64,000 nucleotides of DNA from Calcarisporiella thermophila CBS 279.70 (GCF_041956535.1 NW_027192203.1:706315-770314), one strand, 5' to 3'. Positions 50,558 through 61,776 are shown, counted from the stretch's first letter. Translations and numbers: made by a program. Notes: a model not told the origin generated them from the letters alone.

Positions 50558-51990
50558 TTACTCGTTTTGGATACCCAACATGACTTTAGACTGCTCATAG
50601 ACGGTAAAGCTCACGGCAATCATGGGGGTTACTTTCAAATAACCGATGCCAAGTCCCACGAAAAAGCCCCTCCACCCCCGTTCCCTTGCAATTACCCTCA
50701 CGGTATCAGCAAAAGACACAAACCTCTCGGGGTCGCGCAGGCCGTGAACCTGCATCCGTCGACGCACGACCTCTAGTGGGTACGAGCACGTGAGAGCGAT
50801 CGCTCCTGCCACACCACCGCACACAAGATTGGGGACTGTCTTGAGTCGCAATCGATCGCCCACTTTTGGATCGGGGAAGGTGGTATGGGGCAACCGGGTT
50901 TTACAGTATTCCGTTAAAACATGGTTCGTGCAGAAGGACACACCAGCATAGGGAATCATCCCGAGGATGGTAGGGTAAAAACCACGATAAAAATTCAGGA
51001 TAGGAGGCTTGCGTGCACTCTCTGCGTACACCTGTCGGCATGTCTGAATAAAGGAGGAGGCGCGCTCGTTTGACCGAGTCACTTGGAAAGCCATGCGGAC
51101 TCGCACTAGATCAAGCGGGTATGTGAACAAAACCGTAGTTACTCCTTTTAAGTAGAGGCGCCATAGAGAGGTTAGTAGTGTCGGGAAGTGAAAGGGAGGG
51201 AAAAGGTAATAAAAAAAATACCTGCCAGGGATCCGGCTACAAATTGCCTGGCGGTTGTCTCTTGTGCTTTTGTAGGCATTAATAGCTACATGAAGCCAGA
51301 TTTAAGGATTAGTTCACTATTGGATCATATGCCCTTCTGGTTAAGTATTTCGAACCACGATTCAACTTACAGTCTGGAACTGCTCATACGCAAGAAATTT
51401 GATTGCTGCATATGGGAATATACGCAATAGAGTTGCGGAGTGACCCTGCAGCAGCCCAAAGATGCCCGTGCTTCTGTATATATCACTGAGCGCTCGGAAA
51501 AACCCTAACCAAGATCCTATAAGTGAAGATGACAAAAAAAAAAGCTTTGTAAACATTTGCTCCCTTGTATGAGCCAAAGAGAAAGTTGAACGGTAAAGTT
51601 CATGGTAGTAGAATCTTGATTATATTACCAGAATACTGAAGGAAGTGCGGGTTACTTGATTGGAACAAAATCTTCACACGATCCAGGGGTGCAATCACGG
51701 TCTTTGCCTGTTGTTGTACGTTACATTATAGGCCAAAATGAGATTAATAATCCCCCCGTCAAAAAAACAGCCCGCTTATTCATCCTACTTACAGCACAGC
51801 CCGCAATTCCCCCTGCTAATCCACTTTTAAGGATGTAGTTCCAGTTGCGGGTGTCACGGCGATGATACTTATGCGCCTCGTCCCCTAGCTTCACACTCTC
51901 CACACGCTGCATTGCCTCTTCGTAACTATCCTTGGTTGGTAGTAATAATCGGTTTTCTGCCGCTGCTTCAGCTGTAACCGAAATGGCCAT
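50558..51990 (-). CDS. LEU5: mitochondrial carrier, Leu5/SLC25A42-like
   Basis: Inner-membrane solute carrier; the yeast homologue is needed for coenzyme A accumulation in mitochondria. About six exons. Three carrier repeats are visible: first [21 protein letters not shown] with [10 protein letters not shown] and the matrix helix [23 protein letters not shown]; second [29 protein letters not shown] with [22 protein letters not shown]; third [29 protein letters not shown] with [30 protein letters not shown]. The Px(D/E)xx(R/K) signatures PLDRVK, PLDLVR and PLEVVR are present. Substrate is inferred from subfamily resemblance and could also be an adenine-nucleotide-like molecule. Confidence 0.88.
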
Positions 51991-52992
51991 GAGAATTGTG
52001 GGAAAGAACTACTAGGTTTCTAATTTCGCACGTTTGTAAGCGATTAATCGGGTGTGGCTCATTTTATCACGGGGATTTGCAAATTTGGCCAAAGACAATG
52101 GGCAGTGGAGAGCCCGATTGCTTCCCACAATCCTGGAAAAAAAATTGACCGTTCATACAACCTTCCCTCGGATCTAAAAGTCTCTAGAGGCTGTCTAAAA
52201 ATCATTCATAAAATACCGTTTGATATATAGTTGAATATCTAAATCAAATGATCATTAGATTTTTATGTTGATATATCACAATGCTCAATTGCTAGTTAAG
52301 TAGCATGAGCTTGTGATAAACTGTTGTAATTGCAATCTCAATTCTCCCTGCAATTATCCTCCCTACGGTTCTAGAAAACGCCCCTAAGTTTGCAAGGTGT
52401 GAAGCGAAGGTATCTCGTGGACTTTTTACGCATTATGCTGTGAAAATGCAAGACAGCGGCAGTCAAGAAACTGCCGCTTCATATGGATAGTTAGTCCTTC
52501 CGATAGCATGAATAGGATAGCCTATATTCTCTTTAAGGTAAATACCGATCCAGCGTTTTCACAGGTTCCGGAGTGTCAAAGCACTATGTGTGCGCGATTT
52601 CCCGTTTGACTTTCCTTCATACTGGAGCCAATGCGAAAATCTAGGTAAAAAAAAAATAGACATTCAGGAACTCAAATTGATCCATTTTTAACCAAAAGGG
52701 CCCATTTTTTTTCAAGTCATGTTTATATATTTTGATGAGAATGCACATACTATTGCATTAGGATCACAGAGAAGAATTTTTTTGGTTTTGGACGCCCAAA
52801 TCAATTTTTAGATATGAGCTAACCAATTTTCCCTATTGAGCAACCTAGGGAAGGATTGCGTTGAGTTTTTCCTCTCTATCCAGAGGTCTAGGGAGTCGCA
52901 TCTTGTGTTTAAACGGAAGAGGGACTTTATATAACATGCTCATATATACATACATAAACAATGCATAAGAAATAAATGCAACACATCCTCCA
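51991..52992. other. 1-kb spacer, no gene seen
   Basis: About 1,000 AT-rich bp between the start side of the carrier and the 3' end of the BAP31 gene. Stops are dense in all frames. I find no RNA gene or clear repeat. Confidence 0.5.
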
Positions 52993-53679
52993 CTATTTTA
53001 CTTTCTTACTGGTGGCTCCATCCACCTGCCCACCTTGCTTTCGAAGCCTTGCAATTTCGGTTTCATTTCGGATGTTCTCCAAGATCATTGCGTGGGTGCG
53101 GTTCAAAATAAGGGAAAGAAAGAGCGTAAAGCCCGTCAGATAGCAGTTCCGCTGTTCACCAAAATCAAGGGGGAAATGATTAATGATCGAGTCTTCCTTC
53201 CGTCAAAAATAGATATGTTATGCTTTTACCTCGCTATAAAAGCGCGTTGCAGCCACGTTCATATGTGCTTGCACGGTAGATGGTTTTCCTCCATCACTGG
53301 CAAGCTCGATATTTTCTTGTATGCGCCACCAACGGTTCACTGCGTCAAGGAACAATACAAAGACAAATACCTGGGTGATCTTGGTCCAGTACCAAACTTT
53401 CTGCGCCTAGACACCAAATGGGCCATCGATAACGCAATTAATTAAAAGGCAAAAGTGATATCTAAATGAGGGAACACTCACAATTGGAGAATTGTGAAAG
53501 AAATTCATCATGGGCTTGCGCAATGTAAGAGGTAATGGTATCTATTTCACAGAGAGAATGCTTGTTGTCAATCCACTTCAAGTCAACATGAAATAGAAGC
53601 CCATTCTTACAATGAAAATGAGAAACAGCGCAATTTCGAGCACCAAGAGCCCGAAACAAAGTGTGTAGTGGATTGTCAT
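52993..53679 (-). CDS. BAP31/Yet-family ER membrane protein, short form
   Basis: ER protein that chaperones exit or retention of membrane proteins. Four exons: 53611-53679, 53482-53541, about 53236-53417 and about 52993-53155. Three membrane segments are seen: TIHYTLCFGLLVLEIALFLIF then IPLPLTLRKPMMNFFHNSPI, KITQVFVFVLFLDAVNRWWRIQ, and RNCYLTGFTLFLSLILNRT. The last is the family signature (QRNxYxxGFxLFLxLxLxR). Animal BAP31 and yeast Yet1/Yet3 have a long coiled coil after this; here only about 30 residues follow. The end KKVK fits a dilysine (KKxx) ER-retrieval signal. The start at 53679 gives the usual first helix. Confidence 0.85.
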
Positions 53680-54301
53680 TGTCAGGAATGGCGGAGAGAA
53701 TGCGGCGAGGAAAAAAAAGGCCTTGTCAATTAAACACGTTGAATATTGAAGAGAAATGGAACGAAAAGAGAGGTGGGGAGGGTTTATATCGTCTTTATAA
53801 TGCGAGGACGCCCAGGCAATTTGACGGCTAATTTGGAAGGAGAAAATTAAGTCGGGTGGCAAAATTTACAAACATCAATAGAGCGCTGACAAAACCTGGC
53901 TCAATGCTTGATGCGACTGTTCTCCAAATTCCACTACACCGGCTGCGCCAAGACTGATGCGTTGCAAGAAAGAGAGAATTCCGGTGCGGAGCCGCTATTG
54001 AAATCGCTGTGCAGTAATTTTGCGCCGCGGAAAATCGCTCTCGCCACATCCAAGTCTTGAACCACTTGGCACAAGCTCTATTAGAAATAGGATGCCTGTC
54101 AAACCACTCGACTATAAGGCTGGGAACAGGAAGAATAAATTAAGACTTAAGGGCATCCAGCCAAGATTAGCTCTGAATACCCCCTGTTTCCAGCCGCTCG
54201 AATTATCACTTGCTCCAATCTCCTGTGACGCCACCATTTCATTTATTTCAAAATTTCATATTTCCCCGGCAATTGCTCTCCTCATCTCATCCAATGACAA
54301 A
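53680..54301. promoter_or_regulatory. divergent spacer, BAP31-like / PI4P 5-kinase
   Basis: About 620 bp. The kinase frame stays open upstream of 54302, with another in-frame ATG at 54092, so part of this stretch may be coding. No TATA box is clear. Confidence 0.4.
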
Positions 54302-56742
54302 ATGACATCGTTATCTTCTAATGACCAAACTATACACTATCCCCAGGTTCACCCCACAAAAGTTCTGCACGCATCCTCACCCGACCATGGGATCCACCCG
54401 CGTACATCTCATGACTCTCTTTGGAATGGAAGCCAAGAGGAGATCCGCCCTTCAGATGCAACTGCTACGCCTGCTGGGATGAGTGTGCATCCTGCAGAAC
54501 CGGATAATAGGATGCTGAAAACACAACCCGAAGCCGCGACAGCACGTCTGCCCACAGACAATATATCTCCATTAGATTCTTCTTCGCCGCTTGCCCCAGA
54601 TATAGCCAAGGTACCCTATAACAGAATCCTTTCTAATGAAACAGAATTTCATCTTATATCACCGTCTCGGACTTTTCAGAATGTGCCTACGCGTCGATCT
54701 ACCCTTGCTGTCCTTACCTCCGTATCACCTCATGGCGAGTCAAATGCTACGAATATTGATCAGGAGCTTTCTCTCTCCCGCCGAAACACCTTCGCAACTG
54801 AACTTGTGGCACGCACTCCACAAGAACTAGAGGAACTACATCAATTACAAGAGGAGTTGGCGAGAAGGAAGGCAAGGCTGTTATCGAAGCGGAAGCAAGA
54901 AGAGGAGCGCACAAAAGTGGTTATTGGGACGCGAATTGGTGAGGATCACGTTAACTATGTCCTCATGTATAATATGTTGACCGGGATACGGGTTGCTGTA
55001 AGTTAGCATGTTTTTTTTTAACCTATCTATGTATACTTGAAGTGGTTGTTTATCTATGTAAAATCAATGACTTTTTTTTAACAGGTATCAAGGTGTACCG
55101 CCAAATTGCAGCGTGAATTGACAGATGCAGATTTCAAGAGCGCTCATAAGATGAGCTTCGATATGTAAGTCTCGATGACAGCTTGAACCTGGTAGCGCTT
55201 GGCTCTAACCCCTTCTCCGCACAATAACAGCAAGGGAAACGAACTCACCCCATCGGCTAAATACGACTTTAAATTCAAGGACTATGCCCCATGTAAGTTC
55301 CTTATGACATCATGTGGTCTAGCTGTTTCCTACACCCATTAACTCGGCTCCTACCATGCCAATACCTATAGGGGTTTTCCGCTATCTACGCGAATTGTTT
55401 GGTCTAGATCCTGCAGATTTTCTCGTGTCGTTGACGAATAAATATGTCCTCTCGGAGCTCTCCTCCTCAGGCAAGAGTGGCGCTTTTTTCTACTACTCGC
55501 AAGATTACCGCTTCATCATTAAGACCATACATCATTCTGAGCACAAGTGGATGCGAAAAATTCTGAAAAACTACTACGAGGTAATGATAATATTAGTGCT
55601 GATGAATGGATTCTAGCTCCGATCATATTGGGCTCTAATGGGGATGGCATCTTTATTAGCACGTAAAGAAAAACCCAAACACGCTTCTATGCCGGTACTA
55701 TGGATTACACCGCATCAAATTACCGCATGGAAGGAAAATCCATTTTGTCGTCATGGGCAATGGTGCCGTATCTGGATCTGAACCCTATGACACCCATCTT
55801 GCTTCTGAGCTAAACTCCGCCTTGTTCTATAGTGTTTCCTTCCAACAAAGATATCCACGAGATCTATGATCTAAAAGGATCGACCTATGGCCGCGAATAC
55901 CCGGAGTCGGAGGCACGTCAGAACCCGCGCGCAGTCATGAAGGACTTGAATTGGCTGAATCGAGGAAAGGTCCTCCAGCTTGGACCAGAGAAGCGGCAGA
56001 TATTCCTTGCACAACTGCAACGAGATGTTAAGGTATTTTGAGTTGGGTTGGCGATTCGATATGGACAGTCTGCCTTTTTAAACAAGGAATCCGTTTCTTT
56101 TTCTTTCTTTCTCTTCCTCCCCTTTCTCTTCCCAGTTGCTTCAGACATTAAACATCATGGACTATAGCCTGCTCATTGGTATCCACAATTTGCGGCGCGG
56201 GAATAGCGAAAACCTACGTGCCAATACCCTGTATATCTTCAAGCCGGATCTCAAGCGGACGGAGCGCAAACTGGAGCGACAACCCTCTGGTCGACGCGGC
56301 TCACACGGGGGAGCCAAGGAGGATCAAATGAGTGCTCAGGCGTTGCGGCAGGCGGTGGTGGTGGCGGATCCTGTTCGGATCGATTCAACATTTCCGGAAG
56401 AAGTCCCCTCAGAGTAAGCCATTTTCCCTTCACTCGAAAGCGAAGAGCCACCTGGTTAACCTCGCCTATAGTCGTCTTAATTGTATATTCTACGCGGACG
56501 AGGGTGGCTTTCTCTCCTCCGACGAGAGAAATGGACCGGGAGTGGAGAATTACTACATGGGCATTATCGACATCTTGACTCCGTATGATATTTTCAAGAA
56601 AGCCGAGCACTTCATCAAAAGCTTCACCCAGGACAAGGAGAAAATATCTGCGGTGGATCCGACCACCTATGGGCTGCGATTCCTTCAGTTTATGAGGGAA
56701 GCAATCAAATGTCATGAGGACCTGCCGGAAATCCAGCTTTGA
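54302..56742 (+). CDS. phosphatidylinositol 4-phosphate 5-kinase (Mss4/Its3 type)
   Basis: Makes PI(4,5)P2 at the plasma membrane, an upstream regulator of actin and endocytosis. About seven exons. A Ser/Thr-rich N terminus (about 200 residues) contains the coiled-coil-like [20 protein letters not shown]. The PIPK domain begins [29 protein letters not shown]; then [17 protein letters not shown], the phosphate loop [37 protein letters not shown], the catalytic [12 protein letters not shown], and the activation segment [25 protein letters not shown], ending [17 protein letters not shown]. The IID DFG-like aspartate is present. The start could also be the in-frame ATG at 54092. Confidence 0.93.
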
Positions 56743-57189
56743 GAGTAAGGAGGATGAAGAGGAAAAACAAAAAATAGTGAGGAGGACAAGGAAGGAGCGA
56801 ATAGGCCGAGACTGTTGTTCATTTGCTATTTCAATATTTATCCAAGTTTCTGCATCAAAAAAAAGTGCGCAATAGACTCTTCCATTTTCCGCATTCTACT
56901 CTTTATTGTCTTTTATTGTCGTCGTGGGGCCATCCAGTCTCATAGATAGAATAGGAGGATTAGCGGCAAGCATCAGATTAAAAATCGTTGATATACATAG
57001 GTTGAAGCTGGGGCTCAGAAAGCCCAGCCGCACGAAAAGAAAGGGAAAGAAATAATCACACACTAGACTCGCTAGGAAAGATATTTACAGGCGACAGGAG
57101 TAGAAAGAAAGAACAATCGTAGAAGATATCTTTGTATATATTTATATATAACGCGGGGTCCTCTAACTTGACACCGCCTTGCAGCACCC
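56743..57189. other. spacer between convergent kinase and VMA21-like genes
   Basis: About 450 bp holding the two 3' ends. A TATATATTTATATATA run lies near 57133. No gene seen. Confidence 0.5.
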
Positions 57190-57566
57190 TCAATCCACCT
57201 TCGATTTGGCCCGCTCCAGCTGATCTATCCAGAGCGAGTAGAAGATGTAGCAGATCAGGACGGCCATGGCAACGGCAACGCCCAGGATGGCGGCGAGCTG
57301 CTGGCCAAGCAAGTCGAAGGTGTAGAAGTAGACGTGGAGGGGGCAGAGCATCATGGTCAGTGCGAAGATGGTCACCTCGATAAAGGTGCCTCTGTAACAG
57401 GGGTTAGACGATGGTCATTAGCGACATGGCGGGCGAGGCCGAGACAGAGCCTCGGAACATCTAAGATCCGGGAGGATCGAGCTTACATTGTCAAGTAGTT
57501 AAAGCGGCCAATAGGCCGCGGCCCATCGTCGGAAGAGGGGGGGGATTGCGAGGGCGTTCCGGCCAT
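57190..57566 (-). CDS. Vma21-like V-ATPase assembly protein
   Basis: Two exons joined at ACAAT|gtaagc...cag|AGGC give a 93-residue protein with two membrane helices: TFIEVTIFALTMMLCPLHVYFYTFDLL and LAAILGVAVAMAVLICYIFYSLWI. The short polar N terminus and paired helices match Vma21, the ER chaperone of V-ATPase Vo assembly. The C-terminal KSKVD fits a KxKxx-type retrieval signal in place of the yeast KKxx. The sequence match is by topology and spacing, with few invariant residues, so the call is moderate. Confidence 0.6.
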
Positions 57567-57848
57567 GAGGGCGTCTATTTCCGGAGCAACCAAAGTCGAG
57601 GAAAAAGTGGGGAAAGGCGGAGGAACCAATGCCAGCCCGGGATCGCACCAGGGTGAAGCGGGTTTTAAAAACGGACTAGCAAATCCTAAAGGGTTCGGCT
57701 GCGGCTCCTGCTTTCTTGGGTTTTTGTTTGCTATGTTCCCGAGATTGACTAATTCGTCAAGCCCTCACTGAGGACTTTCTTTTTCGGCCTTTTGCTGGCT
57801 TCTCGCCCTTCTTCTCTCTCTCCTCGCCAAATCATCCCCGATAGCGAG

Positions 57849-59126
57849 ATGAATGACGACATCATCCAATGCTTTGAATGCCTCTGCTGCTACGAAGACA
57901 CGCCCTCCTCGGCCCAGATATGCTGCTCTGCCGGGCATCCCTTTTGTCACCAATGCCTCTCGCGCTCGGTCTCCGAGGGCCTGTTTGGCCAAGGCCATCT
58001 AGCCCGCCAAATTCTCTCGGGCGAGCTGCGTGTGCCATGCTTGACCGAATGCTCTGGGTGCTTCGACGAAGACGAAGTCAAGAGCGTGTTGCAAGGCGGC
58101 CTTCGCCGATCTTTTGCTAATGCCATACTGGCCGCTCTCGCGGCTCGCGCTAATAGAGGTGACGATGCCTCGCATGGAGAGAAAAGAGAAAGGAAGGAGG
58201 GGGAGGACAATGAGGAAGAACTCGCGGCAGTCCCCTCTTTGCGATGTTCAGGGGGGCATCCCGTGCTTCCTCTTTCCTCCCCGTCATCCTCCCAAGCCCA
58301 TCCTTCTCCCTACCTGCTTCTTCTCATTGCCTCTCTCATCTTTTGGCATTCCCCTCTTCTCTTCTCAACCGTGTCTTCTGCCATCCTTTTAACACGGATC
58401 CTCCGCTTTTTCGAAATCACGAGCTGGAGCTGGCGCTCAGAACTGAGTGCGGCCATCGATAGAACGCAGAAGCGCCGTCAGGGATGGGCATATGGTTGCC
58501 GATGTGGAAAGTGGACATGCTGGTGGTGTGGGGAAGAATGTAAAAGAGGTGGACACATGTGCAAGATGCAAATGGGAAAGGAGGGGATGCAACGCTACAT
58601 TGAGCGGGCGATGACGGGTGCTATCAAAAGAACTGTAAGTAGAGGGGCAGGAGTCCGGCCAGGTTGGACTAGATGCTAATCAGAATATGTATTATGTCTT
58701 AGTGCCCCAAGTGTTACCGGTCGTTTCAGAAGGAAGAAGGGTGCAACAAGTTGACGTGCCATTGCAGTAAGTATCCCTGCGCCTTCAACCTGATATCTCC
58801 AACCAAGCCCACTATTCTCTCCGTTCTTGAACTTATTAGACTTTGTGATGTGCTATGTTTGTGGCCAAGGGATACAGGACCAAGGCTATGCGCACTACTG
58901 CACGCATTTTCTGCCTCCCGGGTCGCCCCCTTGTAGCAAATGCTCCAAGTGTGGGCTGTATACAGGAGAAAGGGACGAGGAGGTGGTTGAGCGGGCGGGC
59001 AAACAGGCCATGAGGAATTGGTTGCGGGAACACGGACAGAGGGTGGGAATGGGGATGGGTTGGAGCGAGTATTTGCAGGAGTGTATTATAGGTTGGATCG
59101 AGCTGGTGGTGGGGACACTCTGTTGA
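57849..59126 (+). CDS. RBR ubiquitin ligase, RNF216/TRIAD3-like
   Basis: E3 ligase of the RING-between-RING type. Start MNDDIIQCFECLCC. RING1 is CFECLCCYEDTPSSAQICCSAGHPFCHQCL; RNF216-like linker features follow (FGQG, CLTECSGCFDEDEVKSVL). The in-between domain includes GWAYGCRCGKWTCWWCGEECK. RING2 is CPKCYRSFQKEEGCNKLTCHC then FVMCYVCGQGIQDQGYAHYCTHF; the last Cys of GCNKLTCHC is the likely thioester-forming one. CSKCSKCGLYT at the end is the RNF216-type tail, and the spacing agrees with the animal protein. A T/C-rich stretch around 58260-58400 codes for a hydrophobic run that does not fit the family and may be an intron. Confidence 0.87.
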
Positions 59127-59634
59127 CGGGCTCAAGTTTTTATTTTATTTCATCTCTTTCTCTTGCATTGTTCATTTCCCCTTTGTTTTATAGCCTCTTT
59201 ATAGTGTTCAACTTGGATTGCACAAATATACACCCCTACATATACCCACACTTACGCGCATTTTTCTATATTTTTCTGTTTTTTTTTTCCTCTCTACTAT
59301 GAGTTTTATTTATTTTTATCTTTTGTTTCGGAAGCATTCTTTGTGAAATTTGCTGAGATGCTGGACCACTTCGAACATGGGATGTTCAAAGGATATTCTT
59401 ATTTAAGTCGTGTGGTGCAGTATTTCGGTTTAGTAGTTGTGTTGTGCAATAAAATTCTCGCGTCGTTTTCCACATGGACCTTATTGGATTTCGTCCAGAA
59501 TCCTCGCATTCAATCAGGTCATACCACCACAATGTATGGGCTACCTCCACGCAATAAGCTGATCAATGTAATTGATCATTTTGTGCAGAATGCAGATGTC
59601 AACTGAAAAAGTAGGAAAAAATGAAAGAGGAAAT
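59127..59634 (+). other. 3' region of the RBR gene and a short hypothetical frame
   Basis: About 500 bp, T-rich. An open frame with ATG at 59358 runs to 59606 (82 codons; MLDHFEHGMFKGYSY...). I recognise no family. It lies at the border of the repeat-rich right end and could be a fragment of a mobile element or chance. Confidence 0.25.
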
Positions 59635-59716
59635 CGTCAGAAGCAGGGTTCGAACCTGCGCGGGCAGAGCCCACTAGATTTCAAGTCTAGCGCCTTAACC
59701 ACTCGGCCATCCTGAC
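59635..59716 (-). tRNA. tRNA-Ser(TGA), copy 1
   Basis: 82-nt class II tRNA. The acceptor stem GTCAGGA pairs with TTCTGAC, followed by discriminator G. The D arm is GGCCGAGTGGTTAAGGCG, the anticodon loop CTTGAAA gives anticodon TGA (codon TCA), the variable arm is GGGCTCTGCCC, and the T arm is GCAGGTTCGAACCCTGC. No intron. A second identical copy lies at 63836-63917. Confidence 0.97.
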
Positions 59717-59795
59717 TTTCCGAGAATTGTGGGGGAATATCAGTATTTCTTACAGATAGTCATAACTGCGCCACTACTGGTAAAAAAGAAACTTT

Positions 59796-59870
59796 GGGGG
59801 AGGGTTAGTGTAGTGGACTATCCCTGGGATGCCGATGAGAACGGCGTGGGTTCGAATCCCACTTCCCCCA
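59796..59870 (+). tRNA. tRNA-like gene with unusual fold
   Basis: 75 nt. The acceptor stem GGGGGAG pairs with TTCCCCC (one G-U pair), and the T arm GTGGG-TTCGAAT-CCCAC is perfect, followed by discriminator A. The Pol III A box TAGTGTAGTGG and B box GGTTCGAATCC are both intact. The middle is odd: the best anticodon-like hairpin is TGCCG-ATGAGAA-CGGCG, whose central triplet would be GAG, but it directly abuts (and shares a base with) the T stem and leaves no variable loop. The D region folds as GGG-TAG.../CTA-CCC. Its identity (Leu by triplet, or none) is unresolved. Confidence 0.55.
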
Positions 59871-60061
59871 CCAGCACTTACTCTTAGTTTGTGACTGCTA
59901 TCCACTTGATCAGAAGCTGAGTCTTGATTATTAAAAAGATCGCCCTTACGATAAGTACAACGATTACATTGGTTTCACGTACATGCTATTCACGTCAACT
60001 ACGATACACGCATATCGATTGAACGTCTATCGATCCAGGACCTATATCTCGTTATGTTAAA

Positions 60062-60391
60062 NNNNNNNNNNNNNNNNNNNNNNNNNNNNNNNNNNNNNNN
60101 NNNNNNNNNNNNNNNNNNNNNNNNNNNNNNNNNNNNNNNNNNNNNNNNNNNNNNNNNNNNNNNNNNNNNNNNNNNNNNNNNNNNNNNNNNNNNNNNNNNN
60201 NNNNNNNNNNNNNNNNNNNNNNNNNNNNNNNNNNNNNNNNNNNNNNNNNNNNNNNNNNNNNNNNNNNNNNNNNNNNNNNNNNNNNNNNNNNNNNNNNNNN
60301 NNNNNNNNNNNNNNNNNNNNNNNNNNNNNNNNNNNNNNNNNNNNNNNNNNNNNNNNNNNNNNNNNNNNNNNNNNNNNNNNNNNNNNNNNNN
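60062..60391. other. assembly gap (330 N)
   Basis: Run of undetermined bases. Open frames drawn through it are meaningless. The sequence just after it, an A-run followed by GAAACTTCTTTC, matches the tail of the dispersed repeat described at 60738, so a further copy may lie inside the gap. Confidence 0.99.
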
Positions 60392-60737
60392 CAAAAAAAA
60401 AAAAGAAACTTCTTTCTTCAGTCCTACACGGATCGACCACCCAACACGGAAAACTATCTCTAGGCCAAAAAGCCCATCAAAGAACAATATCCCCTTAAAG
60501 ATCAAGAGCCTCCCTAAGGCAAAAGCGGCCAGTAGTCCCAATGGAACATGAGCTTAGATATATATTACAGCGACAGTAAATGTCATTCTCTCTCAGCACC
60601 TTTGCTCTCTGCATATCAAACGGTATGCGAGAGTAAAGAAAAATCATCTATCTACATTTCATTATCTTATATACTCAAGCATTCAAATCAACCAACTCTA
60701 ACAATCTATCTACCTTTTCTTATTTGTAAACCACTTC

Positions 60738-60861
60738 AAGGTAGGCTGGGGGCAGTACCCAGGTGATTTTGACGTAGAAGTTACCCTACCTTGTTAACTG
60801 TACAGGAGCCTTTTCAATAAAAAGTTTCCTTAGTTGAAAAAAAAAAGAAACTTCTTTTCAT
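60738..60861 (+). repeat. poly(A)-tailed structured repeat, copy A
   Basis: Starts with an outer stem AAGGTAGG (60738-60745) that pairs with CCTACCTT (60785-60792). An inner stem CTGGG (60746-60750) pairs with CCCAG (60758-60762). Between inner and outer stem lies GATTTTGACGTAGAAG, shared exactly with copy B. A less conserved 3' part with TTTTCAATAA and an A-run then GAAACTTCTTTT ends the unit. No protein frame. This could be the 3' end of a LINE or a SINE. Confidence 0.75.
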
Positions 60862-61236
60862 CCAGGACACCTCTGAAGATCAAATCCCAGTCCCAACTCC
60901 GGCTTGAGAACTGCACCTAACCCTTCACTGCTATATATTAATACCATCTCCTCTATCGTTCTTTTCCCCATCTTTCCTTTTTTTTTTCTCTTCCTTCTTT
61001 TACTTTTTCAATCCTTCACTTCTCTTCATTATTTCATGTACATAAGCATCCTATCTTAATACCATTGCACACAACATTTTATCCCTCCCTCTCACATTTA
61101 TTTCTTTCCCCTTCTTTATTAAGCTAATTTCTGTTTTCATACTTTCCTAGCTCTTTCCCCATCACATTTTCTCCCTTCCTCTTACACTTAAATCCTTTTC
61201 TTTCTTTCTTTTTTCCTTCTATCCTCCAAATTCTGC

Positions 61237-61350
61237 AAGGTAGGCCAGGAGTATTACCTGGGCGATTTTGACGTAGAAGCTACCCTACCTTTTTAACAGG
61301 ATAGGATACTTTTCAATAATGGTCCTTTGTTAAAAAAAAACTTCTTTTCT
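61237..61350 (+). repeat. poly(A)-tailed structured repeat, copy B
   Basis: Same layout as copy A: outer stem AAGGTAGG (61237-61244) with CCTACCTT (61284-61291), inner stem CCAGG (61245-61249) with CCTGG (61257-61261), the identical GATTTTGACGTAGAAG, then TTTTCAATAA, an A-run and AACTTCTTTTC. Two inner-stem pairs differ from copy A by changes on both sides that keep pairing. Confidence 0.75.
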
Positions 61351-61648
61351 TCTTTAGCTTTATCCACAATTAATTTTATGTTACTTTAATAACCTTTCGG
61401 CAAATTACTAGTGCTTTGATAATATTCAAGTTTGTTCTGTTTTGTTAAATTGGTTTGTTTAACCAGTTTGCTTATTCAGTTCGTTTAGTTTTATTATATA
61501 TGGAGAAATTCAAGCGTGAGTGAACGGGGAGACGGATTAGTTTTTTTAATATTGAGTAATAGTCTTGAAATTTATTGTCTCATTTTCTTTTTTATAAGAA
61601 AATATTGCTTTTTTTTTGTTTACGTACAAATCTTCACGGTATACCCCG

Positions 61649-61684
61649 AAATTCACGTAACATCTTTGCTACGTGAATTTAGGG
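61649..61684. repeat. inverted repeat made of two LTR-end-like fragments
   Basis: AAATTCACGTA (61649-61659) and TACGTGAATTT (61670-61680) form a perfect 11-bp inverted repeat with a 10-base loop. TACGTGAATTTAGGG of the right arm recurs at 62248-62262, the putative LTR edge of the gag relic, so the structure may be two LTR ends lying head to head. Confidence 0.6.
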
Positions 61685-61776
61685 TTAACCTCGATTGCCT
61701 CTTCAAGAGTCGTTTGTTCCATTCTATATACGTTGGTCGCTAACTCAGTTCTAAGTGCGTTGATTTAATACTGAAT

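Noticed and set aside
60000-60551. Open frames across the N-run
   Set aside because: They exist only because undetermined bases contain no stops.
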